Source: Dehalococcoidia bacterium (GTDB taxonomy: Bacteria > Chloroflexota > Dehalococcoidia > GIF9 > UBA5629). Taken from it: a stretch of DNA of 24,091 bases. The notes under the pieces were generated by a model. It saw nothing but the letters and a program-made list of their open reading frames with translations, had not been told where the DNA came from and did no database searches. A program made the translations under genes and the position numbers. Every line of letters starts with the position of its first letter. Within the stretch, counting starts at the first letter, position 1. Below, one piece after another: positions 22,775 to 24,091 of this stretch. Where the stretch lies: assembly GCA_030604795.1 (NCBI GenBank), contig JAUVVE010000002.1, forward strand, positions 1 through 24,091. Direction: 5' to 3'.

Positions 22775-24091
22775 ATGGAAAAGGCAAAACCGCCGGTGGC
22801 GGAGCTATTCTCTCCCCGCGGAGTAGCTATAGTTGGTGTGTCTTCAACACAGAAATACTCTTTCGCGATACATGTTGTTGAATCTCTCAAAGAAGCAGGG
22901 TTCCCCGCTATCTATCCGGTTAACCCGAAGCATAGTGAGGTGCTCGGGTTGCCGTGCTATCCTAGCCTTCGGGCCATCCCTGGGGTGGTGGACCACGTTG
23001 TAGTCAGCATACCTGCGGAGTCGGCACTAGCCTTGCTGGATGATTGTGCTGCCAAGGGTGTCAAATCAGTCCATTTCTTCACCGCTGGTTTCAGCGAGAG
23101 TGGCTGGACTGACCGGGCGGAACTTGAGAACGCAATGTTGACGAAGGCAAGGGCTGGCGGCTTTCGCATCATTGGCCCGAACTGTGTGGGCCTGTTCGTG
23201 CCAAAGAGCCGCTTGGTCAACTCGATGGGAATGCCTCTGGAACCAGGACCAATCGCCTTCATTTCTCAGAGCGGAGGCCACGCACAGAATCTCCCTTTCT
23301 ACACTGCCCCGAGAGGCTTGCGCTTCAGCAAGGTGGTCAGCTACGGAAATGGGCTGGATGTTGACGAGAGTGAGCTCCTGCAGCATTTCGCTCAAGACCC
23401 AGAGACCGAGATCATTGCCGCCTACATTGAGGGGGTAAAAGATGGGAAGCGTTTTCTGGCTGCACTTGAGCAAGCGGCCAACCGAAAGCCTGTGGTCATC
23501 TACAAAGGTGGTGTAACAGAGAGTGGCAAGCGAGCCGCTCACGGGCATACAGCCAGCCTGACCAGCTCGGCGGTCGTTTTCAGCGCCGTCTGCCGCCAGT
23601 TGAGGACGATCCAGGTTGACGATATCGAAGAGCTAATTGATGTGTTGGTGGCGCTTCGTTTCGCCAACCCTCTCCCGCGAGGCAGTGGTGCTGCCGTAGT
23701 AGGCACTGGCGGCGGCCCAAGTGTTCTCGCTGGCGACGGAATGGAAGAAGCCGGACTCTGCTTGCCGCATCTCTCATCAGAGGTACAGGCAGAATTGAGG
23801 CAGTTTTTGCCAATGGCTGGTGCTATCTTCAGTAACCCGGTGGATGCGACGAATCTTCTATTTCCAGAGGCTATCTCCGCAACCATGCGCACGCTTGGAG
23901 AAATGCCGGACATTCATATGCTTGTCTACCATCTAGGCTTTCACCCGGTCAGCCGCTGGGGGGGTGGTCGGCTTTCTTCGGCGGCCTTTCTGCAACCCGC
24001 GGTCGATGCCCTGACACTGGCGCAAAGGACGACGGGCAAACCTGTTCTGCTGGCATTGCGCCCGCCACCGGACTTGGACGGGATGAAGGAC
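22775..24091 (+). CDS. Acyl-CoA synthetase (ADP-forming), 5' part
   Basis: Partial: 439 codons are open to the window edge. It begins with a CoA-binding Rossmann domain (FSPRGVAIVGVSS, then VNPKHSEVLGLPCYPSL and IPAESALALLDDCAAKG), followed by succinyl-CoA-ligase-like domains: IIGPNCVGLF, FISQSGGHAQN and the phosphohistidine region SGKRAAHGHTASL, where the second His fits the phosphorylated residue. The family makes ATP from acyl-CoA, ADP and phosphate in anaerobes (or the reverse). An ATP-grasp domain may follow outside the window. ATG 22775 has AGGA eight bases before; ATG 22766 in the same frame is the alternative. Specificity (acetyl, propionyl, aryl) cannot be told. Confidence 0.9.
   Translation, partial: MEKAKPPVAELFSPRGVAIVGVSSTQKYSFAIHVVESLKEAGFPAIYPVNPKHSEVLGLPCYPSLRAIPGVVDHVVVSIPAESALALLDDCAAKGVKSVHFFTAGFSESGWTDRAELENAMLTKARAGGFRIIGPNCVGLFVPKSRLVNSMGMPLEPGPIAFISQSGGHAQNLPFYTAPRGLRFSKVVSYGNGLDVDESELLQHFAQDPETEIIAAYIEGVKDGKRFLAALEQAANRKPVVIYKGGVTESGKRAAHGHTASLTSSAVVFSAVCRQLRTIQVDDIEELIDVLVALRFANPLPRGSGAAVVGTGGGPSVLAGDGMEEAGLCLPHLSSEVQAELRQFLPMAGAIFSNPVDATNLLFPEAISATMRTLGEMPDIHMLVYHLGFHPVSRWGGGRLSSAAFLQPAVDALTLAQRTTGKPVLLALRPPPDLDGMKD

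Overview
The window looks like chromosomal DNA from an uncultured Chloroflexota bacterium, most likely of the Dehalococcoidia type. This is inference. It rests on a 16S rRNA gene with no 23S behind it, the run tRNA-Thr/tRNA-Tyr/tRNA-Thr-tuf-rpmG-secE-nusG-rplK-rplA-rplJ-rplL, a cysteine-rich insert in EF-Tu, and the metabolic genes (molybdenum cofactor genes, an ADP-forming acyl-CoA synthetase, an HgcAB-like corrinoid protein). No phage, insertion sequence or CRISPR array was seen.

Layout. 1-356 is the 3' end of a 16S rRNA gene, followed by two hairpins. 529-3729 (+) holds mobA and moeA for the last steps of molybdenum cofactor synthesis, then a DUF362-like protein and an unknown Cys-containing protein. 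3763-5199 (-) holds acylphosphatase, a PflX-type radical SAM protein and a 47-residue basic protein, apparently driven by a promoter at 5242-5270. Back to back with it, a near-consensus promoter (5292-5320) starts the tRNA/translation block, which runs to 10182 and carries an L10 autoregulatory leader between rplA and rplJ.

10374-12747 holds two damaged genes side by side: a cation:proton antiporter (-) with an in-frame TAA, and a cysteine synthase (+) with a one-base frameshift. A small TIGR04076-type protein and a GC-rich amidase follow.

14940-16683 is the most interesting part: a SAM-dependent methyltransferase (CpaM type) directly before a protein that joins an HgcA-like corrinoid domain, a membrane domain and an HgcB-like 2[4Fe-4S] ferredoxin. 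It is a relative of the mercury-methylation proteins HgcA/HgcB, but its cap-helix motif is altered and its C-terminal cysteines are missing, so its natural methyl acceptor is open. A coding-like +1 frame continues past its stop codon.

16925-24091 holds an alpha/beta hydrolase with its own promoter, a class III aminotransferase paired with a kinase-like protein of unknown function (behind a palindrome and a promoter), a C69 family peptidase on the minus strand, an MBL-fold hydrolase, and the 5' part of an ADP-forming acyl-CoA synthetase that runs off the window. No gap between genes exceeds about 300 bases.
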